Assembly (NCBI RefSeq): GCF_023667495.1
Contig: NZ_JAMOZL010000013.1
Location: 62,001 to 126,000 of the forward strand
Origin: Dyadobacter sp. MSC1_007
Lineage (GTDB): Bacteria > Bacteroidota > Bacteroidia > Cytophagales > Spirosomataceae
Length of the DNA: 64,000 nucleotides
Direction: 5' to 3'
Shown piece by piece: positions 26,651 to 34,685 of the stretch (the stretch's first letter is position 1; every line of letters starts with the position of its first letter). Position numbers and translations under genes: made by a program. Below the pieces are notes generated by a model. It searched no databases. It was not told the DNA's origin and saw only the letters and a list, made by a program, of their open reading frames with translations.

Positions 26651-28309
26651 ATGACGACATTCTACAAGCTATATACCCTTTTTCTTTGGACTACTCTCGT
26701 TATTGTTATTGCTGTTTTCGGGCTGGTTGTGTTCCGCTACGCCTTTAATTTTCCGTTTTACGACGATTTTGAAAACATCGTTCTCTTCATCCACAAGTTC
26801 ACCACCACCAATAGCCTCGCGAATCGGGTTGCGTTACTTTTCGAGCAGAACTTTGAACACCGGGTGCTCTTTTCCAGGGTGGTCACCCTTACCCAGTTTC
26901 TGCTGACCGGCCAGGTGAACATTAAATGGCTCATCATCATCGGCGATCTGAGCCTGATTGGCGTTTTGTGGCTTTTTTATACCTATCAAAAAACTGCCAG
27001 ACTTTCCTTGCCGGTGCTGTTGGCCATTGGATGCCTGCTTTTTCAGTTGCAGACTTACGAGGATACTATTTCCTGGGCTACTTGCAGTTTACAACACGCC
27101 CCCTGTATCTTTTTCTCTTTATGGAGCTTTCACCTGGCCCTTCACCGACGAAGCCTGTACGCCAGCGGCGCGCTGGCTTTGCTCGCACTCTTCACGAGCG
27201 CCAACGGACTGGCTGCCATTGCAATATGGCTTTTTATAGTGTCGATCACCACCGTCGAGCGCAGGAAGGTGCTACTTCCTGCAGCTATTTTGATTGCGTT
27301 AACAATTCTGCACATTACTACCCTTACAATCCATTCCGGGTCAGTTTTTTCGCACGTTACTAGTAACATCGGCCCCAAGTTTGTCCTACTCTTATCCTTT
27401 GCAGGCCAACTGGCCGATCCGAATCTTACTCCTTCCTTTTTTAGTATAATACTGGGGGCATTATTTGTGCTACCCTTGCCCCTGGCTATATTTCAGTCGT
27501 TATTTGTAAGATCCCGGTCGGTTTCAATATTGCAATGGCTGTGTATCGCAGGACTTAGCTGCCTTCTATTCGTTGCCTTCCTTATCGTGTTTGCCAGAGG
27601 CAGTGAACCCGATCCGGGTGGGTACAAGATGGATAGATATAAGATCTATGCGGCATTTTTCGGAGTTTTTGCAGTCGCCTTTTATGACGGGTATCTTCCG
27701 TCCTCATTCAAGGCCACAGTTGCAAGAAACGTAGCAGCATGCACATGCCTTCTGTTTTGCCTGACAAGCTATTATTCTTACTACGTTCAGCTCGTCAATT
27801 ATCAAAGTTCAATTGAAGCTAACCAATTTAATTTCCTTTGGAGCAGGAGAATCCAATATCCCTTGATATATCAGGACCAGGACACAAAAGTTTATCTCGC
27901 ACCAGCGCAAGCTTCTTTTTTGAGTAAGACTTTACCGGAAGCCGGCCACCCTTTGCTCACTGCTCACTGGGAATCTACAAAAGACTCATTAATCGTCGAA
28001 AAAACTGAGGGTGGGGATGTCATTAGCCTGAGCCAAAACAGCTTTCACGAAAAAGGTGGATATGATAAGCTATTTGTGGCGGCGATAAACAAGTCCGATA
28101 AAATGCCGGCCTACCTTTTCAAAGTTGAAGGCAACTATCCTTCGGGAGTGAAGCATTTTCTCAACACGTTTTCCAGACCGGTGGACCCGGGATTCAGGAG
28201 TCTGGTCTTTAAACACAAAATGAGACAAGGAGAATACGAAATCCTGCTTGTCTCATTAAAAAAGGGCCGTGCGGCCCGTCTTTATTATCTTACCCGAGTA
28301 GATGTTTAA
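26651..28309 (+). CDS. multi-pass membrane protein, possible GT-C-type glycosyltransferase
   Basis: This 552-residue integral membrane protein has about ten hydrophobic helices through residue 375 and a C-terminal soluble domain of about 160 residues outside the membrane. After the first helix comes FPFYDDFENI, an acidic pair in the first outer loop, followed by NFEHRVLFSR. A first-loop acidic motif is characteristic of GT-C glycosyltransferases that use polyprenyl-phosphate sugars. The overall layout agrees, but the assignment is by pattern only. It overlaps the convergent downstream gene by 4 bp. Confidence 0.55.
   Translation: MTTFYKLYTLFLWTTLVIVIAVFGLVVFRYAFNFPFYDDFENIVLFIHKFTTTNSLANRVALLFEQNFEHRVLFSRVVTLTQFLLTGQVNIKWLIIIGDLSLIGVLWLFYTYQKTARLSLPVLLAIGCLLFQLQTYEDTISWATCSLQHAPCIFFSLWSFHLALHRRSLYASGALALLALFTSANGLAAIAIWLFIVSITTVERRKVLLPAAILIALTILHITTLTIHSGSVFSHVTSNIGPKFVLLLSFAGQLADPNLTPSFFSIILGALFVLPLPLAIFQSLFVRSRSVSILQWLCIAGLSCLLFVAFLIVFARGSEPDPGGYKMDRYKIYAAFFGVFAVAFYDGYLPSSFKATVARNVAACTCLLFCLTSYYSYYVQLVNYQSSIEANQFNFLWSRRIQYPLIYQDQDTKVYLAPAQASFLSKTLPEAGHPLLTAHWESTKDSLIVEKTEGGDVISLSQNSFHEKGGYDKLFVAAINKSDKMPAYLFKVEGNYPSGVKHFLNTFSRPVDPGFRSLVFKHKMRQGEYEILLVSLKKGRAARLYYLTRVDV
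28264..28277 (+). terminator. hairpin inside the 3' end of the membrane-protein gene
   Basis: GGGCCG and CGGCCC pair around a 2-nt loop, preceded by an A-run and followed by GTCTTTATTAT. It lies in the last 15 codons of the gene and just past the stop of the convergent one, so it could end transcription in both directions. Confidence 0.45.
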
Positions 28310-28677
28310 ACGAGCGTCTCTGCCATTTGTAGAAATATTGCTCTTTTATAGTATTCCGGGTCATATTTCACCAATATCTTGGTCCCTGTTGTCATCGAAT
28401 CGTATTTGGAATATGGAAGGACTTCTTTCATTTCCGCTACGAAATCATCCCCTGCGTTCGGCCTGATCTTTATCTGAACCTGAAATTCGGGGAGATTATT
28501 AAGGTATTCACCAGTAGGTTTGATATTCAGGACAGTCGCATTAGCCTGAACCCCCTGCTTTAATATTTTTTTCTTCTGCTGTTCGTTGATCCTTCTTCTG
28601 ATGGAGGCTAAAGTCCAAAAAGCTACCATGCAAATTAGAATGAGCGTAGCACCTATTTCCCGGTTGTTGATTTCCAC
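28306..28677 (-). CDS. small membrane-anchored protein of unknown function
   Basis: This is a 123-residue protein with one N-terminal membrane helix (ATLILICMVAFWTLASI, residues 10-26), a basic stop-transfer (RRRINEQQKKK) and a small beta-rich domain (VQANATVLNIKPTGEYLNNLPEFQVQIKI and TGTKILVKYDPEYYKRAIF). It resembles the DUF3592-type membrane domain in layout, but I cannot assign it firmly. It is convergent with the preceding gene with a 4-bp overlap of stop codons. A TACTTTTG promoter box lies just upstream. Confidence 0.7.
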   Translation of the reverse strand: MEINNREIGATLILICMVAFWTLASIRRRINEQQKKKILKQGVQANATVLNIKPTGEYLNNLPEFQVQIKIRPNAGDDFVAEMKEVLPYSKYDSMTTGTKILVKYDPEYYKRAIFLQMAETLV

Positions 28678-28983
28678 AGCTAGTTTTAGTTCAGAGTTTG
28701 TGGGTCAAAAGTAATGGAATAATTCTAAAAAAAGTACCATTTTAATTATCTAACGGCTCGCATTCTGAGTGAATGGTAAAATACACTTGTGAAAGCCAAT
28801 AAATTCATGATAAATGTCAATTACCGGTAACAAATATAGGTGGTTTTACAAAGCGTTGCCGACCCCTGCCTGTTCTGGAAATATTTCACTAAATTTTAAC
28901 TGCAAAATGAAAGCAAGGACAAATGGCATGATTTTCACTCACATCTTTTGAATGTTTTATAACAATCATTAAACCCGATTCAA
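28678..28983. other. 306-bp AT-rich intergenic region between divergent genes
   Basis: It holds two minus-strand TAnnTTTG boxes, TACTTTTG at 28706-28713 and TATATTTG at 28831-28838, and a 10-bp palindrome TTACCGGTAA at 28821. No clear plus-strand promoter for the cupin gene and no small gene were recognised. Confidence 0.45.
28706..28713 (-). promoter_or_regulatory. candidate -7 box
   Basis: The minus strand reads TACTTTTG, matching TAnnTTTG, 28 nt before the start of the small membrane-anchored protein gene. Confidence 0.45.
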
Positions 28984-29376
28984 ATGGAAATCAAATCGAA
29001 TCAAGCCACCGGCAACCGCCCTGAGGGAGATCGTATCCTGGACGCCCCTTACGTTTTCACGGATATTCCGATGTACCTCGAACAACTTAAATCTGAAAAG
29101 TCCTGGTCCAAAAATGACCGCAATGCAATCACTGTTTATAAATCAGAAAAAGTGACTATTCTCGTCGCCGTATTGAAATCCGGCGCAACGGTCAATGACC
29201 ACCCGATTGACGAATGCCTTACTTTTCAAGTGCTTGCAGGTGAACTGAAAGTAGAGACCGAGGGACGGGTTTTTTATACCACCACAGGACAAATGATGTC
29301 GTTCCACTCCGGACTGGCCCATTCCATCCAGGCCATGACGGATTCTGAAATACTTATCACAACTTATAAAGACTGA
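28984..29376 (+). CDS. cupin domain protein
   Basis: This 130-residue single-domain cupin has the core VAVLKSGATVNDHPIDECLTFQVLAGELKVETEGR and a second motif near GQMMSFHSGLAHSIQAMTDSEIL. The first cupin motif keeps one His (DHPIDE) and the second keeps SGLAHSI, so metal binding is possible but the set of ligands is reduced. The function is unknown; small cupins often bind small molecules. It lies 3 bp before the CinA-family gene, so they form one transcript. Confidence 0.85.
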   Translation: MEIKSNQATGNRPEGDRILDAPYVFTDIPMYLEQLKSEKSWSKNDRNAITVYKSEKVTILVAVLKSGATVNDHPIDECLTFQVLAGELKVETEGRVFYTTTGQMMSFHSGLAHSIQAMTDSEILITTYKD

Positions 29377-29379
29377 AAT

Positions 29380-29883
29380 ATGCCATCAGAAGTGGTTTTG
29401 AAGTGCAGCAAAGAATTAGCTGCCCGGAAATTGTCCATAGCTTTTGTAGAAAGTGCCACTGCCGGCAGGCTTTGCGCTGAGTTTTCGCTTTGTCCCGAAT
29501 CAGGTCAAACGCTGAAAGGCGGACTGGTTTGTTACGATGCGTCATTAAAAGAAACCATTCTCCACGTCCCGAAGGATATGATCCGCAGGTTTACGCCCGA
29601 GAGTGCCGAAGTAACCCGTGAACTCGCCGACCGTTTGCAGATATTCATTCCGGCCGACCTGCATGTGGCAGTGACCGGGCTGACCTGTCCCGGCGGAAGC
29701 GAAAATGCCGAAAAACCGGTAGGGACAATGTTTATCCATTTGTTCATGAAAGGAAAATCTCTTGCAGTCAGAGAAGTTTTTTCTGGGGACGCCGAGGCTG
29801 TCGTTATGGGCTGTATCGACCGCATTGCCCGCCTGATTCTTGATGAAATTCCTCAAAATACCGCTGTTGCACATGAGCAATGA
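29380..29883 (+). CDS. CinA-family nicotinamide-nucleotide amidohydrolase (PncC-like)
   Basis: This 167-residue protein corresponds to the C-terminal domain of CinA (PncC), which deamidates nicotinamide mononucleotide in pyridine-nucleotide salvage. The motifs are VESATAGRLCAEFS near the N-terminus, GGLVCYDASLKETILHV, SAEVTRELADR and VTGLTCPGGSENAEKPVGTMF. No N-terminal CinA domain is present, so this is the stand-alone form. The variant ATAG (usually ATGG) and TCPGG (usually AGPGG) show divergence from the enzyme core, so activity should not be taken as certain. It follows the cupin gene at 3 bp and ends in a strong terminator. Confidence 0.85.
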   Translation: MPSEVVLKCSKELAARKLSIAFVESATAGRLCAEFSLCPESGQTLKGGLVCYDASLKETILHVPKDMIRRFTPESAEVTRELADRLQIFIPADLHVAVTGLTCPGGSENAEKPVGTMFIHLFMKGKSLAVREVFSGDAEAVVMGCIDRIARLILDEIPQNTAVAHEQ

Positions 29884-29897
29884 GCAACAGAGCACGA

Positions 29898-29924
29898 AAA
29901 AAGCCGGACGATCTCCGGCTTTTT
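29898..29924 (+). terminator. intrinsic terminator
   Basis: AAAAAGCCGGA and its exact complement surround a CGATC loop, ending in a T-run, 14 bp past the stop of the CinA-family gene. A-run and T-run on the two sides make it usable by the convergent DUF2383 gene too. Confidence 0.85.
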
Positions 29925-29950
29925 CTCTTGCTTGTTGATGAAAGTAATTT

Positions 29951-30415
29951 TTAGTGCAGCACTTTCTCCGAATCCCGGAGGCGCTTAATTGTGTCGTGCC
30001 CGCTTTTCAATGTAGATTTCTGTCTGGTGATCAGCGCTCTTAATTCAGGCGTAAGGTTATCTGAGTTCAATGCTGATTCGTATGCTTTTTGAGCAGCGTC
30101 CTCTCCAAATTCAGAATTTTCGAGAGACGTCTTTCTGCCATCACTGCTGAACGCTGACCTTACGTCCATCCATACGCGGTACAGTTTTCCGGACACCATC
30201 GTTCCCGTTGCTGGTTCGCCACCAAGGGCATTCACCTCGCCACTTAGTTCAAGGACATTATCGCGGCTGTGGTTGGCCAGGCTGTTATACAAAGAACGCA
30301 AATCGGTATCGTTCTCGTCGGTTTCATCATATGCCTTTTCATAACCGGCAATGCGGTCGTTATTTATCAGGATCAGGTCATTGAGAACTTCGATGATTTC
30401 TGAGTTTTGTGACAT
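29951..30415 (-). CDS. DUF2383 / PA2169-family four-helix-bundle protein
   Basis: This 154-residue all-helical protein, starting MSQNSEIIEVLNDLILINNDRIAGYEKAYDET, has the ferritin-like four-helix pattern of DUF2383 (LSGEVNALGGEPATGTMVSGKLYRVWMDVRSAF). Members are common, stress-associated and of unknown biochemical function. Metal-binding Glu/His clusters of true ferritins are not obvious. No operon partner adjoins it closely. Confidence 0.88.
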   Translation of the reverse strand: MSQNSEIIEVLNDLILINNDRIAGYEKAYDETDENDTDLRSLYNSLANHSRDNVLELSGEVNALGGEPATGTMVSGKLYRVWMDVRSAFSSDGRKTSLENSEFGEDAAQKAYESALNSDNLTPELRALITRQKSTLKSGHDTIKRLRDSEKVLH

Positions 30416-30559
30416 GACTATTTTATTGATTGGTTATGCCAGAAACCCTGAAATTATTATTCCATAGCCGGAAATGGCCTGTACAAGCCTGTCAAAACCA
30501 AATTTGTGGAGCTTTTTGCGCCGTATATTCAATCCACAGAAAACCTAATGCCGGAGACC

Positions 30560-31138
30560 TTACCGGCTGCTCAGTTTTTTCCTGACTTTACTTAGAAATT
30601 CGGGAGAGAAACCCAGGTAAGAAGCTATATAATGCTGGGCAACACGTTGGGGAATAGCGGGGTAACGGTTAAGAAAATCAAGGTATTTTTCGACGGCGCT
30701 CGTGGAAATGGTCCGAAAAAGTCTTTCCTGGGTCTGAGCAAGGTTTCGCTGCACCATCAGGCGGAACATCCGCTCGAAGCCTGTTACCCGGGCGAGTAAT
30801 TTTTCTTTATTTTCCGGAGTAAGGATGAGCACCTCGCAATCTTCCAGGGTTTCAATGTAAACGTGACTTGGGGTCTGATTGTGAAAACTTGTTATATCGC
30901 TAACCCACCAATCTTCTATCGCAAACTGTAATGTTACTTCCGCCCCGGTGCTATCGATGTAATAAGTTCGGATGCACCCTTTCAGGATAAATGCCTCAAA
31001 CTGGCAAATTTCACCCTGCTGCAACATGAATGTTTTCTTCTGATAGGTTTTATGTTGCAATAACGAATCGAAATAGTCAAGATCCTGCGGGGTGAATGGC
31101 ATGCATCTCAATGCATATTCATTAATTTTTTCAAACAT
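30560..31138 (-). CDS. Crp/Fnr-family transcriptional regulator
   Basis: This 192-residue regulator has an N-terminal cNMP-like beta-roll (residues about 15-120; LQQGEICQFEAFILKGCIRTYYIDSTG) and a C-terminal winged helix region (RVAQHYIASYLGFSPEFLSKVRKKL). The conserved Arg/Glu set for cAMP binding is not evident, as is usual for this Bacteroidota subgroup. It is the last gene of a five-gene series with the ring-cleaving dioxygenase, esterase, pirin and degenerate receiver, 15 bp after the receiver gene, and may control that series. Confidence 0.88.
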   Translation of the reverse strand: MFEKINEYALRCMPFTPQDLDYFDSLLQHKTYQKKTFMLQQGEICQFEAFILKGCIRTYYIDSTGAEVTLQFAIEDWWVSDITSFHNQTPSHVYIETLEDCEVLILTPENKEKLLARVTGFERMFRLMVQRNLAQTQERLFRTISTSAVEKYLDFLNRYPAIPQRVAQHYIASYLGFSPEFLSKVRKKLSSR

Positions 31139-31153
31139 CGTCCGGTAAAAAAG

Positions 31154-31468
31154 TTAACCTCCGGCCAATGCATACCGGATTTCAGAGTAAAGTAACCCGC
31201 TGCCGCCTCCATAATGGCGGTGGCACGGAATAGCCGGGTGTTTGACATTGCATAGGTTCAAAATCCTCTCCTCCGTCTGTGCATCGACGCCGACGCCCAA
31301 AAGTACTAAATCGAATTTATTTAACTCAAGACTGGCAACGGCTTCTTCCAAACTGCCTGCGCCGATGCCATTCCATTCTTCGTTCTGGTTAATGAGCCTG
31401 ATAATTGTTTCCAGAATCTCAGGATGGTCGGCAATGACGAGTATATTGATTTTAGACATGGCTATCAT
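31154..31468 (-). CDS. degenerate receiver-like protein
   Basis: This 104-residue protein has the fold pattern of a CheY-like receiver (INILVIADHPEILETIIRLI, then SLEEAVASLELNKFDLVLLGV). The expected phospho-acceptor Asp after the third strand is Gly (FDLVLLGVG), the usual acidic pair near the N-terminus is reduced to one Asp, and the C-terminal half (HRHYGGGSGLLYSEIRYALAGG) departs from the family. It is probably not phosphorylated and may act as a binding module. A second ATG three codons downstream (31459) is an equally possible start. It lies 15 bp from both the pirin and the Crp/Fnr genes. Confidence 0.65.
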   Translation of the reverse strand: MIAMSKINILVIADHPEILETIIRLINQNEEWNGIGAGSLEEAVASLELNKFDLVLLGVGVDAQTEERILNLCNVKHPAIPCHRHYGGGSGLLYSEIRYALAGG

Positions 31469-31483
31469 GGATTAGTTTTCAGG

Positions 31484-32200
31484 CTACCACTTCTCGGGGA
31501 CTTCGATCAGCAACACATTACTTTTTTCCAGCGCTTTAATCACCGTGCGGCCTTCCGGCCAAAATCCGTAACCGTCCCGCTGTTGCAAGGTTTCTCCATT
31601 TACCTCCACCATTCCATCAATTACAAACACATAAACACCGTTTCCTTCCTTTTTCAATGCATATTCGATTTCAATGCCGGCATCCATTTCGGCCAGGTGA
31701 AACCAAGCTTGCTGGTGTATCCAAACTCCCTGGTCGTTTGGATCAGGTGAAAGTATTTGCTGAAACCGGTTGTGTCTGTCGCCCTTGCTGTAATCCGTCT
31801 GGCCGTATCGCGGTGCTACGTTCAGCTTATCGGGATAAAGCCAGATTTGCAGAAAAGAGACGGGTTGGTCCTGGTTTTTGTTGAATTCGGTGTGATATAT
31901 CCCTGTTCCAGCGCTCATAACCTGAATTTCTCCCGGATTAATCACTGCGGCGTTACCCATGCTGTCCTGATGCTCCAACGAACCCTTTAATGGGATGGAA
32001 ATGATTTCCATGTTGTCGTGCGGATGCCGGCCAAAGCCCTTTCCGCCATAAACAGTGTCGTCATTTAAAACCCTTAATGCGCCAAACTGGATTCTCGCCG
32101 GGTCATAATTTCCATGGAAGCTGAAAGTCTGCGCGCTCTGCAACCAGCCATGGTCGGCAAAGAAGCGGGAGGAAGCTGGATGTAAGACGGCATTTTTCAT
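31484..32200 (-). CDS. pirin family protein
   Basis: This 238-residue bicupin of the pirin group has the metal-binding motif GFGRHPHDNMEIIS, then GSLEHQDSMGN and the downstream MSAGTGIYHTEFN. Bacterial pirins of this group (YhhW type) can have quercetin 2,3-dioxygenase activity or act as redox-sensing partners. The C-terminal cupin is more divergent. The start codon overlaps the last base of the esterase gene upstream, so translation is coupled. In Gram-positive bacteria pirin-like and dioxygenase genes co-occur in quinone-resistance operons. Confidence 0.92.
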   Translation of the reverse strand: MKNAVLHPASSRFFADHGWLQSAQTFSFHGNYDPARIQFGALRVLNDDTVYGGKGFGRHPHDNMEIISIPLKGSLEHQDSMGNAAVINPGEIQVMSAGTGIYHTEFNKNQDQPVSFLQIWLYPDKLNVAPRYGQTDYSKGDRHNRFQQILSPDPNDQGVWIHQQAWFHLAEMDAGIEIEYALKKEGNGVYVFVIDGMVEVNGETLQQRDGYGFWPEGRTVIKALEKSNVLLIEVPEKW

Positions 32201-32826
32201 TATTTAGCCAAAATTGTATTGTTAACCTGCTTGATCTCTTCTGCTGAAATAGTGTGTGGTCTGCCTGGATAAACGGCATAGGTCACAAATGCATTGAGCC
32301 GTTCCAAAATAGCAACGCTCTCTTTCACCCGTGATACGGGAACGTGTGGGTCGGGATCGCCGGTAGAGATATAAATGGGCGTCTTGCCAAAATCACCTTT
32401 GTAATTTTGCTCATTCAGCTCCTGACCGATCAGCCCGCCAGTAAAAGCGATGATACCCCCATATCTTTGCGCGTTACGTGAAGTATATTCAATTGTAAGA
32501 CAGGCTCCCTGTGAAAAACCGGCAAAATAGATATCCTCAGGCGCTATGCCGTTTTCTTTTATTTCATTTACAATCTCACCAATGATGTCGATCGCCGAGT
32601 CCAATGCCGGCTGGTTCTGAGCAACAGGTGCCATAAAGCTATACGGATACCAGCTGTGATTTGTAGCCTGAGGGGCATAAATAGCCATTTCATGCAGGTT
32701 AAGGACCCCACTAAGCGAAATAATATCGGTCGCCGAAGCGCCGCGTCCATGCAACATGATGATCGCCTTTTTCGCGTTAGCGATCGGTACGCCACTTTTG
32801 ATGAAGTCTTTTTTATGTAAATACAT
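32200..32826 (-). CDS. alpha/beta hydrolase, phospholipase/carboxylesterase family
   Basis: This 208-residue esterase of the YtpP/MhqD-like group has the nucleophile in GFSQGACL (Ser about residue 109), the acid in STGDPDPHVPVSRV and His in YPGRPHTIS. The N-terminal IIMLHGRGASATDIISL supplies the oxyanion region. It has no signal peptide and is cytoplasmic. It lies between the ring-cleaving dioxygenase gene and the pirin gene, as in mhq-type operons where a hydrolase accompanies a dioxygenase against quinones. The substrate is not proven. Confidence 0.9.
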   Translation of the reverse strand: MYLHKKDFIKSGVPIANAKKAIIMLHGRGASATDIISLSGVLNLHEMAIYAPQATNHSWYPYSFMAPVAQNQPALDSAIDIIGEIVNEIKENGIAPEDIYFAGFSQGACLTIEYTSRNAQRYGGIIAFTGGLIGQELNEQNYKGDFGKTPIYISTGDPDPHVPVSRVKESVAILERLNAFVTYAVYPGRPHTISAEEIKQVNNTILAK

Positions 32827-32858
32827 GATGATTGAATTAAATGGGTTAACGATCGAAG

Positions 32859-32887
32859 AGGCGAGCGAGTTAAGGACTCGCTCGCCT
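32859..32887 (-). terminator. hairpin between dioxygenase and esterase genes
   Basis: AGGCGAGCGAGT and its exact complement surround a TAAGG loop (12-bp stem). There is no T-run after it on the minus strand, so it may be an mRNA-stabilising or attenuating stem that separates the level of the first gene from the four downstream ones. Confidence 0.55.
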
Positions 32888-32906
32888 ATCGTTACATTGG
32901 ACTTAG

Positions 32907-33845
32907 TTAGTTCAGTACCGGCAAAACTTTGACGATCTGTTCACGGCGGGGCTCGTATTGCACTGGAAGCATCAGGCCAGAACCGAGTTGTTCTACCGTC
33001 TCGTCAGTCGCAAATCCAGGGTTATCGCTGGCGATCTCAAACAAGACGCCCCCTGGCTCACGGAAATAAAGTGAGTAAAAGTAGTTCCGGTCAATTTTAT
33101 CGGTAATCTGATGACCTGCATCCAGTACTTTTTTGCGGAATTCCATCAGAATATCATCATTGGCTACCCTGAATGCCACGTGGTGTACCGAACCTCCGGC
33201 GACATGCCCTGCCCTTTCGCCAGGAGCTTCGACCAGGTCAACTATGTTGGCATTTTCAACGGCATCGGTCACAAACCTGAACCTGTTAACCTGCTGTTCG
33301 GCCAAACGGTAGCCGAATATATCGGTTAATATTTTCGCCGTCTCTTCGATTTTGTTGGTCGTGATGGTGATGTTATGAAAGCCACGGGTCGCGTTTTCTG
33401 CGGTGACTTCGGCGGTTTCCCACGGCGCTCTATTATCACTGACTTTTGGAACAGTCAATTCCAATTTCAGACCATCGGGATCCAGCAAAGTAAGGTATTG
33501 CTCTCCGAATTTTTCGGATGGTTTATTATAGGTGACGTGATTGTCATCAAGCCTTTTGAGCCAGAAATCCAGACTGCCTTCGGGAACCGAATATCCGATT
33601 TCAGTGGCCTGACGGGTACCGCGGCGACCGGCTGGAATTTGACTTCCCCATGGAAAAAAGGTTAAAATGGTTCCTGGTGTGCCATTTTTGTCGCCGTAGT
33701 AAAAGTGATATGTATTTGGATCGTCAAAATTCACAGTTTTTTTAACCATCCTCAATCCCAAAATACGGGTATAAAAATCGTAGTTTCTTTTTGCGTCACC
33801 AGCGATTGCTGTAATGTGGTGGATGCCGTTGATTGTATTTTCCAT
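32907..33845 (-). CDS. ring-cleaving dioxygenase (glyoxalase/VOC family, MhqO-like)
   Basis: This 312-residue extradiol-type dioxygenase is built of two VOC modules. The first starts INGIHHITAIAGDAKRNYDFYTRILGLRMVKKTVNFDDP with the YHFYYGD segment. The second has FHNITITTNKIEETAKILTDIFG, SVHHVAFRV (metal His) and GGVLFEIASDNPGFATDE (metal Glu). Such enzymes act on hydroquinones and related aromatics. It is the first gene of a likely five-gene transcript with esterase, pirin, degenerate receiver and Crp/Fnr genes. A TACATTTG promoter box lies 37 nt upstream. MhqO-type function is inferred from family and context. Confidence 0.92.
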   Translation of the reverse strand: MENTINGIHHITAIAGDAKRNYDFYTRILGLRMVKKTVNFDDPNTYHFYYGDKNGTPGTILTFFPWGSQIPAGRRGTRQATEIGYSVPEGSLDFWLKRLDDNHVTYNKPSEKFGEQYLTLLDPDGLKLELTVPKVSDNRAPWETAEVTAENATRGFHNITITTNKIEETAKILTDIFGYRLAEQQVNRFRFVTDAVENANIVDLVEAPGERAGHVAGGSVHHVAFRVANDDILMEFRKKVLDAGHQITDKIDRNYFYSLYFREPGGVLFEIASDNPGFATDETVEQLGSGLMLPVQYEPRREQIVKVLPVLN

Positions 33846-33881
33846 TTTGTTGTTCAGTTAAGATTTGCTGTTTTGATGATA

Positions 33882-33889
33882 CAAATGTA
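33882..33889 (-). promoter_or_regulatory. candidate -7 box for the dioxygenase operon
   Basis: The minus strand reads TACATTTG, matching TAnnTTTG, 36 nt before the dioxygenase start. No -33 match was seen. Confidence 0.4.
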
Positions 33890-33960
33890 CAGCCTGCCCC
33901 AGGGCCAGGGCATTGAACTAGGACAAGAAAAGAAAGTAGTGGTAAAGAAAAAAAAATGAC

Positions 33961-34040
33961 CTTTGTTTCACTTTTCTTGAAACAAAGACGTAAATTTCAT
34001 AAAAAGTGAAACGGAGGAATTAATTTCACTTTTTGTGAAA
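33961..34040 (+). promoter_or_regulatory. three palindromic operators at exact 29-bp spacing before satD
   Basis: Three inverted repeats share the core TTTCA-N7-TGAAA, with centres at 33974, 34003 and 34032, exactly 29 bp apart. The first is extended to perfect 10-bp arms (CTTTGTTTCA). The third is a perfect TTTCAC-N5-GTGAAA. The second has one mismatch outside the core. A near-consensus -7 box, TAAATTTC, overlaps the second site, so binding there would block transcription. The binding protein is not known; the SatD protein itself ends in a helix-turn-helix-like segment and is one candidate. Confidence 0.7.
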
Positions 34041-34050
34041 CAAATAATAG

Positions 34051-34683
34051 ATGGAAACACTTAATTACATTCTGATGGCTGACATTATCGATAGTAGCAG
34101 CAAGGATCAGAAAGGGCTTATGGAGCAGTTTGCGTACATTGTCAGTGGCGTGAACAAAGTCTGCAAAAAACATATCCTGTCGCCATTGACCATTACCCTT
34201 GGTGATGAGTTTCAGGGCGTTGCAAAGAATCTGGCCGGAGCGGCCAAACTTATATTGGCCCTCGAGGAAAAACTTATTGCTGAAAAAGCAGATTTTAAGC
34301 TGCGTTATGTGCTATTACAAGGCAGGATTGAAACACCAATCAACAAGGAATTGGCCTACGGGATGCTTGGAAAGGGGCTTACGGACGCCAGAAAATCCTT
34401 GCAGGTAATGAAGGAAAAGCAGTCCCGCTTTTGGTTTGAAGTAAAAAAAAATGGCCTCGGCGACGCCCTAAATGATTGTTTTCTGGTCTATCAAAGCTTG
34501 GTCGATTTGTGGAAGAAAGAGCGCCATTACGAGTTGATAACTCATTTTCTGGAATTGAAAGACTATAAGGAGGTTGCAGTTAAAACGGGAAAGACCCGCT
34601 CGCAGATTTGGAAATTAGAGAAAAGTCTAAAAATAAATGAATATATTGCAATCAAGAATATCATACACTATCTCTCTTCATAA
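34051..34683 (+). CDS. SatD-family protein
   Basis: This 210-residue protein has the SatD-family N-terminus (LNYILMADIIDSSSKDQKGLMEQF, then TITLGDEFQGV and LRYVLLQGRIETPINKELAYGMLGKGLTDARKSL). The family is named after a streptococcal acid-tolerance operon gene and has no established activity. The acidic pair in MADIIDS and GDEFQG is reminiscent of nucleotide cyclase folds, but that is only a resemblance. The C-terminal 50 residues (YKEVAVKTGKTRSQIWKLEKSLKINEYIAIKNII) look like a helix-turn-helix. It is preceded by three tandem operators and followed 2 bp later by a membrane-protein gene. Confidence 0.85.
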   Translation: METLNYILMADIIDSSSKDQKGLMEQFAYIVSGVNKVCKKHILSPLTITLGDEFQGVAKNLAGAAKLILALEEKLIAEKADFKLRYVLLQGRIETPINKELAYGMLGKGLTDARKSLQVMKEKQSRFWFEVKKNGLGDALNDCFLVYQSLVDLWKKERHYELITHFLELKDYKEVAVKTGKTRSQIWKLEKSLKINEYIAIKNIIHYLSS

Positions 34684-34685
34684 AT

